Shown in pieces: positions 56,162-64,000 of a DNA stretch of 64,000 nucleotides. Source of the stretch: Fuerstiella sp. (GTDB taxonomy: Bacteria; Planctomycetota; Planctomycetia; Planctomycetales; Planctomycetaceae); the NCBI GenBank assembly GCA_014238335.1, contig JABABI010000020.1, forward strand, positions 1-64,000. Direction: 5' to 3'. Under the pieces are notes generated by a model that was not told the DNA's origin, searched no databases, and was given only the letters and a program-made list of their open reading frames with translations. Every line of letters begins with the position of its first letter. Positions within the stretch are counted from its first letter, which is position 1. A program made the position numbers and the translations under genes.

Positions 56162-58936
56162 TTACTCTTCTGAGTTATCTTTCTGCTCAGAAGAATCTGT
56201 ATCACCGTTCTCCGTTACTACGTCGTCAGACGTCGCTGTTTCCGCCGTCACAGCATCCAGCGCTGCTGCTTCGTCTCGAATCCGGGCCTTGGCAGATTCA
56301 GCTTCGATATCCTCGCTGGCAATCACGGCACATGATGCCAGTGTGTCGCCTTCATCCAGTTTCATGATGCGGACACCCTGAGTATTTCTTCCAATGGTGC
56401 TGATGTCCGATGCTCGCAGTCGCTGAATCTTGCCCTTGGCGGTCACAATCAGAACTTCGTCGTCGTCGCGGACCGTCATCGCATCGACGACTTTGCCGTT
56501 GCGTTCTGTGGTTTTGATATCACGAAGCCCCTTGCCGCCTCGGCGCTGACGACGATATTGAGCCGTGCCGCTGGCAGAACCTTCGCTCTCAGTCCCGTCG
56601 TCTTCCGACGCGCTGGTCAGACCAGTGCCGAACGGTGTTCGTTTGCCATAGCCCTGTTCGCAAACCGTCAGCAGGGTGCACGCCGTTTCGGCGACAACCA
56701 TTCCCACAACATCTTCTCCGCTGATCAGGTTAATCCCTTTCACGCCGCGAGTAGCTCGACCCATGGGGCGGGCGTCGTCGTGGCTGAAACGAATCGCCAT
56801 ACCGCCGGACGTACTGATGACAACATCCTGGTCGCCCTCCAGAATTCGCACGTCAACCAGTGAATCATCGTCGTCCAGACGAATCGCAATGATTCCACCC
56901 TTTTGAGGTCGTCCGTAAGCCGACAGAGCGGTTTTCTTCACGATACCTTTGCGTGTGGCAATCATCAGATACTTGTCGTCCGGGAACTCACGCACGTTAA
57001 AGCAGTTGGAAATGCGTTCATTCTCTTCCAGTGCGATGACATTCACCAGTGCGCGCCCTTTGGCCGTACGCGCCTGTAGCGGCAGATCGTAGACCTTCAG
57101 CCAGTGCACACGGCCACGATCCGTGAAGAACAGCAGGTAGTCATGAGTACTGGAAACAAACAGGTGTTCAATGGCGTCCTCTTCATCAGAAGTCGCGCCT
57201 TTGATGCCTTTCCCGCCCCGGTTTTGAGCCTCATAAGTCGTCAGCGGCGTGCGTTTGATGTACCCGCGGCGCGACAGCGTCACCACCATGGCTTCTTCCG
57301 GGATCAGAGCCTCCTTGTCGTAGTCTCCCAGTTCTTCGAAGGAGATATCGGTGCGACGTTTGTTGTTGTACTTATTCTGCAGTTCATCCATGTCCTCGCT
57401 AATTACGGCACGGATGTTAGCCTCATCGCTGAGCAGGTGCAGATACTCTCCGATATCTTCAAGAAGATGAGCATGTTCGCCCTGCAACTTTTCACGTTCC
57501 AGGTTAGCTAATGACCCCAACTGCATCGACACAATGGCTTCGGCCTGGTTGGTCGAAATGAAGTACTCTTCCGACGCGCCCTGTTCCGCCTGGAATTCTG
57601 AAAACCCGTTTTCTCCCAGTGCCCGAGCAACGAGTTCTGCCGGAATCGGTATCGTCTGCAGGTCGTCCTTCGCGACCGCTCGGCTGGAAGCATTGCGAAT
57701 CGCCTTGATGATGCGGTCGATATCCACCTGAGCCAGCAGCAGGCCTTCCACTGTATGCTTGCGTTTGCGGGCCTCTCGCAGCATGAACTCCGTGCGTCGG
57801 CGGATAACTTCCACGCGGTGCCGAATAAAGGCGTCCAGCATGCCACGAAGTGTCATCAGCTGCGGGCGGCTGCCATCCAGTGCCAGCAGAATCATGCTGA
57901 CTGTCGACTGCAGCGGCGAGAATTTATACAGCTGATTAAGCACAACGTCCTTATCAGCATCTCGCTTCAGTACAATGTGCAGGCGAACCTGCCACGACGG
58001 AATGGTACGGTCAGTCAGGTCGACGATACGAGCAATGCCCTTGATGCGCTCATCGCGGACCAGAAGTTCCAGCTTCTCACGGATACGATCGCGAGTTTCC
58101 ATGTACGGAATCTCGGTGACGACAATTACGTCACTCTTCTTTTCCGTCTCAAAGTGCGTGCGCGCTCGCAGTGCGATCGTCGAGCGACCTGTCATATACG
58201 CCTGACGGATGCCCATGCGGCCACAGATAACGCCTCCGGTGGGGAAATCGGGACCAGGGATCACATCCAGCAGTTCATCCAGAGTCAGCTCCGGGTTGTC
58301 AATAATGCGTTTGACAGCTTCACAGACCTCGGCCAGATTATGAGGTGGAATACTTGTGGCCATGCCGACGGCGATTCCCGTCGAACCGTTGACAATCAAA
58401 TTCGGAAATCGCGCCGGCAGCACGACGGGTTCCGTACGTTCCTGGTCGTACGTGTTGACGAAGTCCACGGTATCGCGATCAATATCGCGTAACAGTTCGG
58501 ACGCCGCACCAGCCAGTCGAGCTTCTGTGTATCGCATCGCCGCCGGGGGAAGCCCGGCCAGCGAACCGAAGTTGCCCTGTTTGTCGATCAGAACTTCTCG
58601 CATGGCCCAGTCCTGGGCCATGCGTACCAGCGTGGGATAGATTGAGCCCTCACCGTGCGGATGGTAGTTACCGCTGGTGTCGCCGGCGATTTTTGCACAC
58701 TTTTTTCGACCGCCCCCCGGGCTGAGATTCAGGTCGTTCATCGCCACCAGGATGCGGCGTTGGGACGGCTTAAGGCCGTCGCGAACATCGGGTAATGCGC
58801 GGCTGATAATGACGCTCATTGCGTACGTCAAATAGCTGTTCTGCATTTCCTCCTGAATGTCAGTGCGCTGAACGCGATCATCTCTGTCGCCGTCTGTTGG
58901 CGCGGAAAGGTCACCTGTGGGATCGTCTGTGGACAA
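56162..58936 (-). CDS. gyrA: DNA gyrase subunit A
   Basis: Breakage-reunion subunit of DNA gyrase, 924 residues. The start is TTG at 58936 with AAAGGAG eight bases upstream. The catalytic Tyr is in '[12 protein letters not shown]' (residue 136). The helix equivalent to the quinolone-determining region reads '[18 protein letters not shown]', with Gly and Pro where E. coli has Ser83 and Asp87. The C-terminal pinwheel begins with a GyrA box 'QNRGGKG' near residue 575, and a second exact QRRGGKG stands near 797. These support gyrase rather than topoisomerase IV. The C-terminal tail is long and acidic. A leader hairpin precedes the ribosome site. Confidence 0.95.
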   Translation of the reverse strand: MSTDDPTGDLSAPTDGDRDDRVQRTDIQEEMQNSYLTYAMSVIISRALPDVRDGLKPSQRRILVAMNDLNLSPGGGRKKCAKIAGDTSGNYHPHGEGSIYPTLVRMAQDWAMREVLIDKQGNFGSLAGLPPAAMRYTEARLAGAASELLRDIDRDTVDFVNTYDQERTEPVVLPARFPNLIVNGSTGIAVGMATSIPPHNLAEVCEAVKRIIDNPELTLDELLDVIPGPDFPTGGVICGRMGIRQAYMTGRSTIALRARTHFETEKKSDVIVVTEIPYMETRDRIREKLELLVRDERIKGIARIVDLTDRTIPSWQVRLHIVLKRDADKDVVLNQLYKFSPLQSTVSMILLALDGSRPQLMTLRGMLDAFIRHRVEVIRRRTEFMLREARKRKHTVEGLLLAQVDIDRIIKAIRNASSRAVAKDDLQTIPIPAELVARALGENGFSEFQAEQGASEEYFISTNQAEAIVSMQLGSLANLEREKLQGEHAHLLEDIGEYLHLLSDEANIRAVISEDMDELQNKYNNKRRTDISFEELGDYDKEALIPEEAMVVTLSRRGYIKRTPLTTYEAQNRGGKGIKGATSDEEDAIEHLFVSSTHDYLLFFTDRGRVHWLKVYDLPLQARTAKGRALVNVIALEENERISNCFNVREFPDDKYLMIATRKGIVKKTALSAYGRPQKGGIIAIRLDDDDSLVDVRILEGDQDVVISTSGGMAIRFSHDDARPMGRATRGVKGINLISGEDVVGMVVAETACTLLTVCEQGYGKRTPFGTGLTSASEDDGTESEGSASGTAQYRRQRRGGKGLRDIKTTERNGKVVDAMTVRDDDEVLIVTAKGKIQRLRASDISTIGRNTQGVRIMKLDEGDTLASCAVIASEDIEAESAKARIRDEAAALDAVTAETATSDDVVTENGDTDSSEQKDNSEE

Positions 58937-58956
58937 CCTGAAAACTCCTTTGGGGC

Positions 58957-58975
58957 GGCTAAGCTGTGCTTAGCC
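58957..58975 (-). promoter_or_regulatory. Leader hairpin just upstream of the gyrA ribosome site
   Basis: GGCTAAGC and GCTTAGCC form a perfect 8-bp stem around a three-base loop, about 10 bases upstream of the AAAGGAG. It may affect translation initiation or be an operator; there is no T-run to suggest a terminator. Confidence 0.4.
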
Positions 58976-59352
58976 CGAACTGCGTGGAAAGCTGGTCAAA
59001 TCTGAGGTTATTGCAGGATGATTTCCAACAAAATCTGCGTAATCACGTGCCAGAGGTCGCCTGCCCCAACAACGCCACGCAAGTGGCCCTCACAAAATCC
59101 CGGTGGGGTACGTTTTGGAAACGAGGGCTAACGGCAATAAGAAAACAGTGGTTGAATGCGCCTAACCATTTTCTGGTAAATGGTTTACGGCATCTGAAGC
59201 GGAACGGCTAATCGTAGCAGAAAAACAAGCATTTCTCAACGCCCAGGAGGCCTAATCAGAGGCAAAGTCGAGCGAATATTCAGAGCCCTGGTCAGGCAGA
59301 CCACTGGAGCGCTTACGTGACTGACAAATCCCGTATGTTACAGTGAACGGCT
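58976..59352. other. Divergent intergenic region
   Basis: About 375 bases between gyrA and the membrane-protein pair. No gene is supported, no clear promoter. Confidence 0.5.
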
Positions 59353-60084
59353 ATGGATAAACCCAGCGCAGACACACCATTTAATGCTTATCGGCCGCCG
59401 GAAAACGGACCGCAGAATGCCACTCTGTCGCCGGACACCGAATTTATGGTGTCCAGCGATTGCGTTCTTTGCGGCCCGGAAGTCACCTTGCCCGAAGTTT
59501 GTATCCGTAACGGCGATAGTGACGAACTGGAACGACAGTCTGACGTTTTGAGATGGACCCCGGTGATGTTGCATCGGATACGAGTCGTCTTGCTGGGGTT
59601 CGGACTGCCGTTTGCGGCACAGGTGCTGATTATGGCAGCGCGACAACCCATGGGCGCCACGTCAACTTGGGAACAAGTACCAACCGCTGCCTGGCTGACA
59701 TGGGTTCTTATTATTGTTCTGACTCCGACTGTAATGTGGTATGCCCGTCGAACCACGCGAAGTGTGCAGGCCACCCGGGGCGTGGAACGCGGTTTAATAG
59801 ACAGGCGCCGGCAGAAGCAAAAAGCGTGGAAGGTCACAGCGGGTGTCCTGGCGTTTCTGTTCATCATCGCTCTCATCCTGAGCATCACGGTAAGCAGTTC
59901 TTGTTTTCTGTTTACATTCTGGACAGGACTGCCTGCCATCGTCTCCCTGATTCAATCACGCCGACTTATTCAACCGCAGATTGTTGGTACTCACCAGCGT
60001 TTAAACATTCCTGCAGGATTCCCTCCATTGTTTCTGCAGGAAGTACTGTCCATCGTCAAACGTCGACCTGGGAACACACCATGA
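59353..60084 (+). CDS. Membrane protein, first of a coupled paralogous pair
   Basis: A 243-residue protein of unknown function. The N-terminal third is soluble and contains 'DTEFMVSSDCVLCGPEVTLP' and 'EVCIRNGDSDELERQ'. Two pairs of membrane helices follow ('VVLLGFGLPFAAQVLIM', 'WLTWVLIIVLTPTVMWY', then 'VLAFLFIIALILSITV'). The C-terminal end 'GFPPLFLQEVLSIVKRR' matches the end of the next protein in spacing. Its TGA overlaps the next ATG as ATGA. It starts 420 bases from gyrA in the divergent direction. No family is recognised. Confidence 0.7.
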   Translation: MDKPSADTPFNAYRPPENGPQNATLSPDTEFMVSSDCVLCGPEVTLPEVCIRNGDSDELERQSDVLRWTPVMLHRIRVVLLGFGLPFAAQVLIMAARQPMGATSTWEQVPTAAWLTWVLIIVLTPTVMWYARRTTRSVQATRGVERGLIDRRRQKQKAWKVTAGVLAFLFIIALILSITVSSSCFLFTFWTGLPAIVSLIQSRRLIQPQIVGTHQRLNIPAGFPPLFLQEVLSIVKRRPGNTP

Positions 60085-60761
60085 GCGATGCCAGCACTGA
60101 CTTCAACCCGTTTCAGGCACCAGGCTCCAGTGCCGCAGAAAAACGAGAACTGGGCGAAGACGACGAATACCTGATTTCGCGGCGAGAGATTCTATGCAGA
60201 AACACCGTGGAACTGCCGATGGCCTGCATTTATTACGGAGAGACCGAGGACCTCGAGCAGCGCCAGAAGACACTCAGAACGTTTTCAGGTCCGGGGGCAT
60301 TCGCATTTGTACTGACAGTCATTGCATTTCTGATTCTGGTAGTATCGGTGGTAGGTGGTAGTCTTCCTTTTTCCAGCACATCATCCGGCAAAGTGTCTTA
60401 CCTGGTGATCTTCATCCTTGCTGTGCCCGCGACGTCCTGGGCGTTCCGACGCTACGGTTGCAGCACAGTTAACGCATCCTGGTACGTGGGCCCGCGGTAC
60501 CGTCGAAGAATTAGGTGGGAGAAACGAATCGGCCGAGTGATCCTGGTGTTCGTGGGTGCAACCGGAGGCTCTGTTGTTTTTCGCGCGACCGGCTCTGTGA
60601 TTATATCCATTGGATTGGGGTTACTTGTCCTGTTGCTGGGACGTTTTTATGACCCGGCCGTCAGTCTGCAGTTGGTGGGCCGACGGCGTGGAGGGTTCGT
60701 CCTGAAAGGACACTCCAAATCGTTCTATCACGAGGTCCAACGAATCAGCAGCGGGTTCTAA
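60081..60761 (+). CDS. Membrane protein, second of a coupled paralogous pair
   Basis: A 226-residue protein similar in plan and in motifs to the preceding one: 'DDEYLISRREILCRNTVELP', 'ACIYYGETEDLEQRQKTLR', then four membrane helices and 'KGHSKSFYHEVQRISSGF' at the end. The start is ATG 60081; a longer frame to 59553 only overlaps the previous gene and is not real. The two are old tandem duplicates and may form a heteromer in the membrane. A conserved Cys in 'ILC' and one in 'CIY' are shared with the partner ('VLC', 'CIR'). Function unknown. Confidence 0.72.
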   Translation: MSDASTDFNPFQAPGSSAAEKRELGEDDEYLISRREILCRNTVELPMACIYYGETEDLEQRQKTLRTFSGPGAFAFVLTVIAFLILVVSVVGGSLPFSSTSSGKVSYLVIFILAVPATSWAFRRYGCSTVNASWYVGPRYRRRIRWEKRIGRVILVFVGATGGSVVFRATGSVIISIGLGLLVLLLGRFYDPAVSLQLVGRRRGGFVLKGHSKSFYHEVQRISSGF

Positions 60762-61398
60762 AGCAGTTACGAACTGGTCTACATTGAGATTCAGTATTCT
60801 GTCCATCAGCCCTCGTTCACCGTGGGCTCTTCCGAGCAGATTCCGCTTTAGCCTGCCTCTTCTTCGAATGTCTCTCTGACGATCAGGGTCAAGGTGCTGG
60901 GCTCCGCAACAGAGACGCCTGCATGCCAAACGGTGATCATCGAAAGACTCTCTTTCCCGCGAGTCTTAAGCGATCTCAATTGAAGAAACCGGGCCTTCGA
61001 AGCATTTTCGGTCCTTCAGGGTCAGAAGGGACCAGCTTCGAACTGCCCGGCCCTGAACCTGGTGCACAGACGGCTGCCTCAGTACCGCTGAGTCATAACA
61101 CATTTCAGCGTCCCCCGGGAAAAACGGCTGCAAAGGTCGGAGAAACGCGGCTGCGGAATCCACACAATTCTGAATCTGACGGGCCCCAAGACAGGCTGAA
61201 CAAGGGTAATCCCTTACTTTCCAAGTCTAATAAAGTGAACGGGATGGACCATCACGGCATGAAGACGCGGTATAACCGATATAGCGGCAGTACAAGCATC
61301 TCGCACAGTATTTGACGAAGAATAGTCCGTGACGGCGCTCCGCGAACAAGCTCATCGCTTTAAATGATGGCGGAGCAAGATCATGACCATCTACTGCG
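60762..61398. other. Intergenic region, no confident gene
   Basis: About 630 bases. A frame at 60923-61315 and one on the other strand have no signal, domain or ribosome site and look like chance. It precedes the truncated exported-protein frame at 61399. Confidence 0.5.
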
Positions 61399-61977
61399 TT
61401 GTTGCCATCGACGGCCCGGCCGACTTCCTTTTATCCATCTCCAGGGCGCCTCACCGTGATCCGGGAGTCGGGGCGTGAAATTTACGTACGCCACGAAGAC
61501 GGTAGCGACAATTCTCTTTGTCTGCATTTGCCCGGCCCCGGCATCCTTGCAGCGCAGGAGACTGTAGCCACACTTCAGGAAGAGATGCCGGCCCTGGACT
61601 TTCAGAATCAAGCTCGTCTCGAAGCCGAGTCTTCCGACGAATTCACCTCGCTTGGTACATTTCAAGGCCTTGGTGGTTCCGATTGGCAGAGATTTGAAGG
61701 CGATCACACGAAGGATCTGATTCGCAGCTTCACTCGACCGCTGCTCCGTCCGGCTTTCGCAGGCCATGCATTCGTACTTCCGCCGAAAACCTGGCTGTTG
61801 GGCGTCTCAAGTCGCGTGGCGACTATCGAGGGCGAGGATTTCTTCAAGCACGGCGAGCCGAACCGGGAAGTCTTTGATCGTTTTGAGGTACAGCGACAAT
61901 TTTTGGACCTTGACCTTTTTTATGGCTTTGACGGCGGGCAAGAATGGTTTCACGGCACGGTGTCCAAAAAGATGTGA
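61399..61977 (+). pseudogene. Truncated exported/outer-membrane-type protein fragment
   Basis: A 192-codon frame from a TTG codon. Its C-terminal half ('AFVLPPKTWLLGVSSRVATI', 'EGEDFFKHGEPNREVFDRFE', 'FLDLDLFYGFDGGQEWFHG') resembles the opening of outer-membrane beta-barrel proteins that begin with a short linker and a strand-turn pattern. It breaks off after 'TVSKKM' exactly where the histidine kinase frame begins in another frame. No signal peptide is present, so the 5' end is probably missing too. I interpret it as a gene fragment joined to the kinase by a deletion; the barrel assignment is tentative. Confidence 0.45.
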
Positions 61978-63449
61978 TCTATGACGGTGAGCATCTGGGG
62001 AAAGCGGTCACGATTATGGTCGACACGTCTACTAAACGCAGCGCCGGTAACTTTGACAGATTTAAGGCGGAAACCACATTGCTGTTCGCGACCGCAAACC
62101 GCGGATTTGCCACAAGTGCCAGCCAGGCGCCAGCGCGAGGGTTCACAGTGGGACTGATTGTGACTTCCGGGATATCGGCTGTCATATTTCTTGTTTTGCA
62201 TTTCTGCATCGATCTGGTCAAGACCAGGGAAGCCGCGGCAGCTGCAAGTCGGGCTAAGAGTCAGTTTCTGGCAAACATGAGTCATGAAATCCGTACTCCA
62301 ATGACCGCAATCCTGGGCTTTACCGACGTACTTCATGATAGCGTAGTAGCACCGACAGACATCGATGCCGTTCACACCATCAAAGAAAACGGCAACTATC
62401 TCATCCACATCATCAACGACGTTCTGGATCTGTCTAAGATCGAAGCTGGAAAAACTGAACTGAAACAGACCTCCTGCGCCCCACACGCGATCGCTGCCGA
62501 CGTCGCCTCGTTGATGCGCGTGCGGTCAGAAGCCAAGGGATTAAGACTGGATGTTCAATTTGACGGTAAGATTCCCGCAACAATCCACTGTGATCCGACT
62601 CAGTTGCGTCAGATTCTCATCAACCTCGTCGGGAACGCCATCAAGTTCACAGAGAGTGGGTCCGTCAAATTGGTAACTCACCTGCTGAACGAACGAGGGA
62701 AGGAATGTCGGCTGCAATTCGACGTGATCGATACGGGCATCGGTATTGCCGAAGACGATATAAAGAAGCTCTTCCTGGCATTCACGCAGGCCGACAACTC
62801 GATGACACGGCAATTTAGAGGAACGGGCCTTGGGCTTACGATCAGCGAACGACTGGTGAAACTGCTCGGTGGCGACATCTCAGTCTCAAGCGTGCCGTGG
62901 AAGGGGAACACGTTTTCAATCACGGTTCCCACGGGGCCATTGGACGACCTGCGACTGATTGATAACGATGTCGAGCGGAGTCCCGGAACTGTGAAAACGG
63001 AGAACGCTGGCGAAGCACAATTGTCGTTGTGTGACCGCCATATCCTTTACGTTGAGGATGGACCCGACAACCAGCGACTCATCTCGTTTCTACTGAAGAA
63101 GGCTGGGGCAACCGTCACACTTGCTGAAAATGGCCAGGCTGGTTTTGATTTGGCGATGGCCACAAAGAGGGACGGCTATCCATTTGACGTAATTCTGATG
63201 GACATGCAGATGCCCGTTATGGACGGCTATGAGGCCACACTAAAATTGCGAGAGAACGACTACACGCTACCCATCATCGCCATAACGGCCCATGCGATGG
63301 CAAATGATCGCCAGCGATGCCTCGATATCGGATGCGATGATTATGCGACTAAGCCGGTTGCTAGAAAAGCACTGATCGAACTTGTAGCGAACTCTGCGAC
63401 GTGTACGAAAGCGAGGGCAGACACAGCCCTGGCGTCAAGCGGCGTTTAG
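61944..63449 (+). CDS. Hybrid sensor histidine kinase, probably truncated at the 5' end
   Basis: About 500 residues. The first 65 residues look like the end of a periplasmic sensor domain ('DVIYDGEHLGKAVTIMVDTS'). A membrane helix ('TVGLIVTSGISAVIFLVLHF', about 68-90) follows, then HisKA with 'MSHEIRTPMTAILGFTDV' (His near 113), the ATPase domain ('NLVGNAIKFTES', 'FRGTGLGLTISE'), and a receiver domain ('ILYVEDGPDNQRL', 'VILMDMQMPVMDGYEATLKL' with phospho-Asp near 420, 'AHAMANDRQRC'). The first membrane helix and most of the sensor domain are missing, so signal sensing is doubtful even if the catalytic core is intact. The stop codon overlaps that of the sulfatase on the other strand. Confidence 0.75.
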   Translation: MVSRHGVQKDVIYDGEHLGKAVTIMVDTSTKRSAGNFDRFKAETTLLFATANRGFATSASQAPARGFTVGLIVTSGISAVIFLVLHFCIDLVKTREAAAAASRAKSQFLANMSHEIRTPMTAILGFTDVLHDSVVAPTDIDAVHTIKENGNYLIHIINDVLDLSKIEAGKTELKQTSCAPHAIAADVASLMRVRSEAKGLRLDVQFDGKIPATIHCDPTQLRQILINLVGNAIKFTESGSVKLVTHLLNERGKECRLQFDVIDTGIGIAEDDIKKLFLAFTQADNSMTRQFRGTGLGLTISERLVKLLGGDISVSSVPWKGNTFSITVPTGPLDDLRLIDNDVERSPGTVKTENAGEAQLSLCDRHILYVEDGPDNQRLISFLLKKAGATVTLAENGQAGFDLAMATKRDGYPFDVILMDMQMPVMDGYEATLKLRENDYTLPIIAITAHAMANDRQRCLDIGCDDYATKPVARKALIELVANSATCTKARADTALASSGV

Positions 63450-64000
63450 AACGCGCCGCGTCTTGGTGGGCACGGGTCCATGCTCAGAACACTGGCGTCG
63501 AAGCACCGCTGCATCAACCGCAGCTTCACGGGTTGATGATCGGGCGACGTCCATAAGTTCGTAAATTCGTCAGGATCCGATCTAAGGTCGTAGAGTTCGC
63601 CCTGATCGGTACCATGATAGACGACAATTTTCTCGCTGGTCGTTCGCAGCATCGTTCCGTAGGCATGACTGTGAGTCCAGCTATTGTAGTACTCACACAG
63701 GACAGACTCACGATGATGTGTCGGATCCGCTTGTCCCGTTAGACAGGGCAGCAGTGACTTTCCCTGGACTCGTTCGGGTACTTGCAGTTCGGCCGCTTCC
63801 AGCAGGGTCGGCACCAGATCGATTAGTTCCGTCAGACCATCTACCTGCAGTCCGGTCTGGAACCGTCCGAGCCACGACATCACCAGCGGGACGTGGATGG
63901 CTTCGTCATAGAAATGCGGGCCTTTGAAGTAGATGCCGTGGTCGCCAAGCATTTCTCCGTGGTCGGACATGAAGATCACGATCGTATTCTCACGCTGCCC
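63446..64000 (-). CDS. Sulfatase, C-terminal part (runs off the window)
   Basis: The frame is open to the right edge, so the formylglycine half lies outside. Visible motifs are 'NTIVIFMSDHGEMLGDHGIY' with the metal-binding Asp-His, 'KGPHFYDEAIHVPLVMSW' and 'VDGLTELIDLVPTLLEAAEL', the standard C-terminal half of family S1 sulfatases, and a closing 'GELYDLRSDPDEFTNLW'. The substrate cannot be judged. It overlaps the histidine kinase by a few bases tail to tail. Confidence 0.88.
   Translation of the reverse strand, partial: GQRENTIVIFMSDHGEMLGDHGIYFKGPHFYDEAIHVPLVMSWLGRFQTGLQVDGLTELIDLVPTLLEAAELQVPERVQGKSLLPCLTGQADPTHHRESVLCEYYNSWTHSHAYGTMLRTTSEKIVVYHGTDQGELYDLRSDPDEFTNLWTSPDHQPVKLRLMQRCFDASVLSMDPCPPRRGAF

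Noticed and set aside
57755..58492. A 245-codon plus-strand frame opposite gyrA
   Set aside because: Mirror frame of gyrA.
59553..60761. A 402-codon frame as one protein
   Set aside because: The first 176 codons overlap the previous membrane gene in another frame; ATG 60081 is the true start.
60923..61315. A 130-codon plus-strand frame as a gene
   Set aside because: No ribosome site, no domain, unstructured composition.
1..64000. CRISPR array, tRNA or rRNA gene, prophage
   Set aside because: I found no spaced direct repeats, no tRNA-like cloverleaf and no phage gene block.

Overview
The window comes from a planctomycete chromosome, probably of the order Planctomycetales. Four DUF1501 proteins, two DUF1549/DUF1553 cytochrome-like proteins, sulfatases, a TIGR03067-type protein and a pilin-like small protein together are a planctomycete signature. 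A methylfuran-phosphate synthase of the methanofuran/tetrahydromethanopterin pathway beside folP fits the same group. Species cannot be fixed from the sequence alone. I saw no rRNA or tRNA gene and no CRISPR array.

Layout. 0-5 kb: a beta-propeller protein, a TIGR03067-like exported protein and a multiply frameshifted arylsulfatase pseudogene. 5-9.2 kb: a minus-strand operon ubiX, single-domain KaiC-like ATPase, hemE, hemG. 9.5-11.4 kb: a sensor kinase with a predicted periplasmic haem-type (CxxCH) domain. 11.5-13.3 kb: folP and mfnB in overlap. 13.3-13.9 kb: a pilin-like gene with a pentapeptide repeat and its own strong terminator. 14.5-20 kb: a small hypothetical, DinB, purF, a DUF1501 protein, and a SprT-like protein preceded by a tiny coupled ORF. 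20-25.3 kb: an M48 membrane protease coupled to a zinc-ribbon/TPR membrane protein, then hisB. 25.3-33.5 kb: DUF1501, LRR lipoprotein, PQQ-like propeller, sugar-phosphate isomerase plus Gfo/Idh/MocA dehydrogenase, M42 peptidase, AlkD-like protein. 33.9-35.8 kb: two Hsp20 genes and TerC.

36-39.7 kb is a decay island: a radical-SAM pseudogene, an IS3-family remnant and a methyltransferase pseudogene surround one intact glycoside-hydrolase-like gene. 39.8-43.9 kb: a DUF1553/DUF1501 pair. 44.2-47.7 kb: nadC, frr, an M50 protease and a lipoprotein. 47.9-50.1 kb: an Nramp-fold transporter lacking the usual metal-binding motifs, and a PhyH-type dioxygenase. 50.2-56 kb: a second DUF1553/DUF1501 pair and a possible zinc-dependent phospholipase-C-like protein. 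56-59 kb: gyrA. 59.3-60.8 kb: two coupled paralogous membrane proteins. 61.4-63.4 kb: an apparently chimeric junction between a truncated exported protein and a hybrid histidine kinase. The window ends inside a sulfatase.

Most of this is a housekeeping backbone (haem, folate/C1, purine, NAD, histidine, translation, topology) interleaved with planctomycete surface and polysaccharide-related genes. No single dramatic new system is evident. The best leads are the Nramp-like carrier without DPGN/MPH motifs, the KaiC-like ATPase inside the haem operon, the coupled zinc-ribbon/TPR-M48 pair, the two coupled membrane paralogues, and the carbohydrate-binding-like inserts in the DUF1549/DUF1553 proteins.
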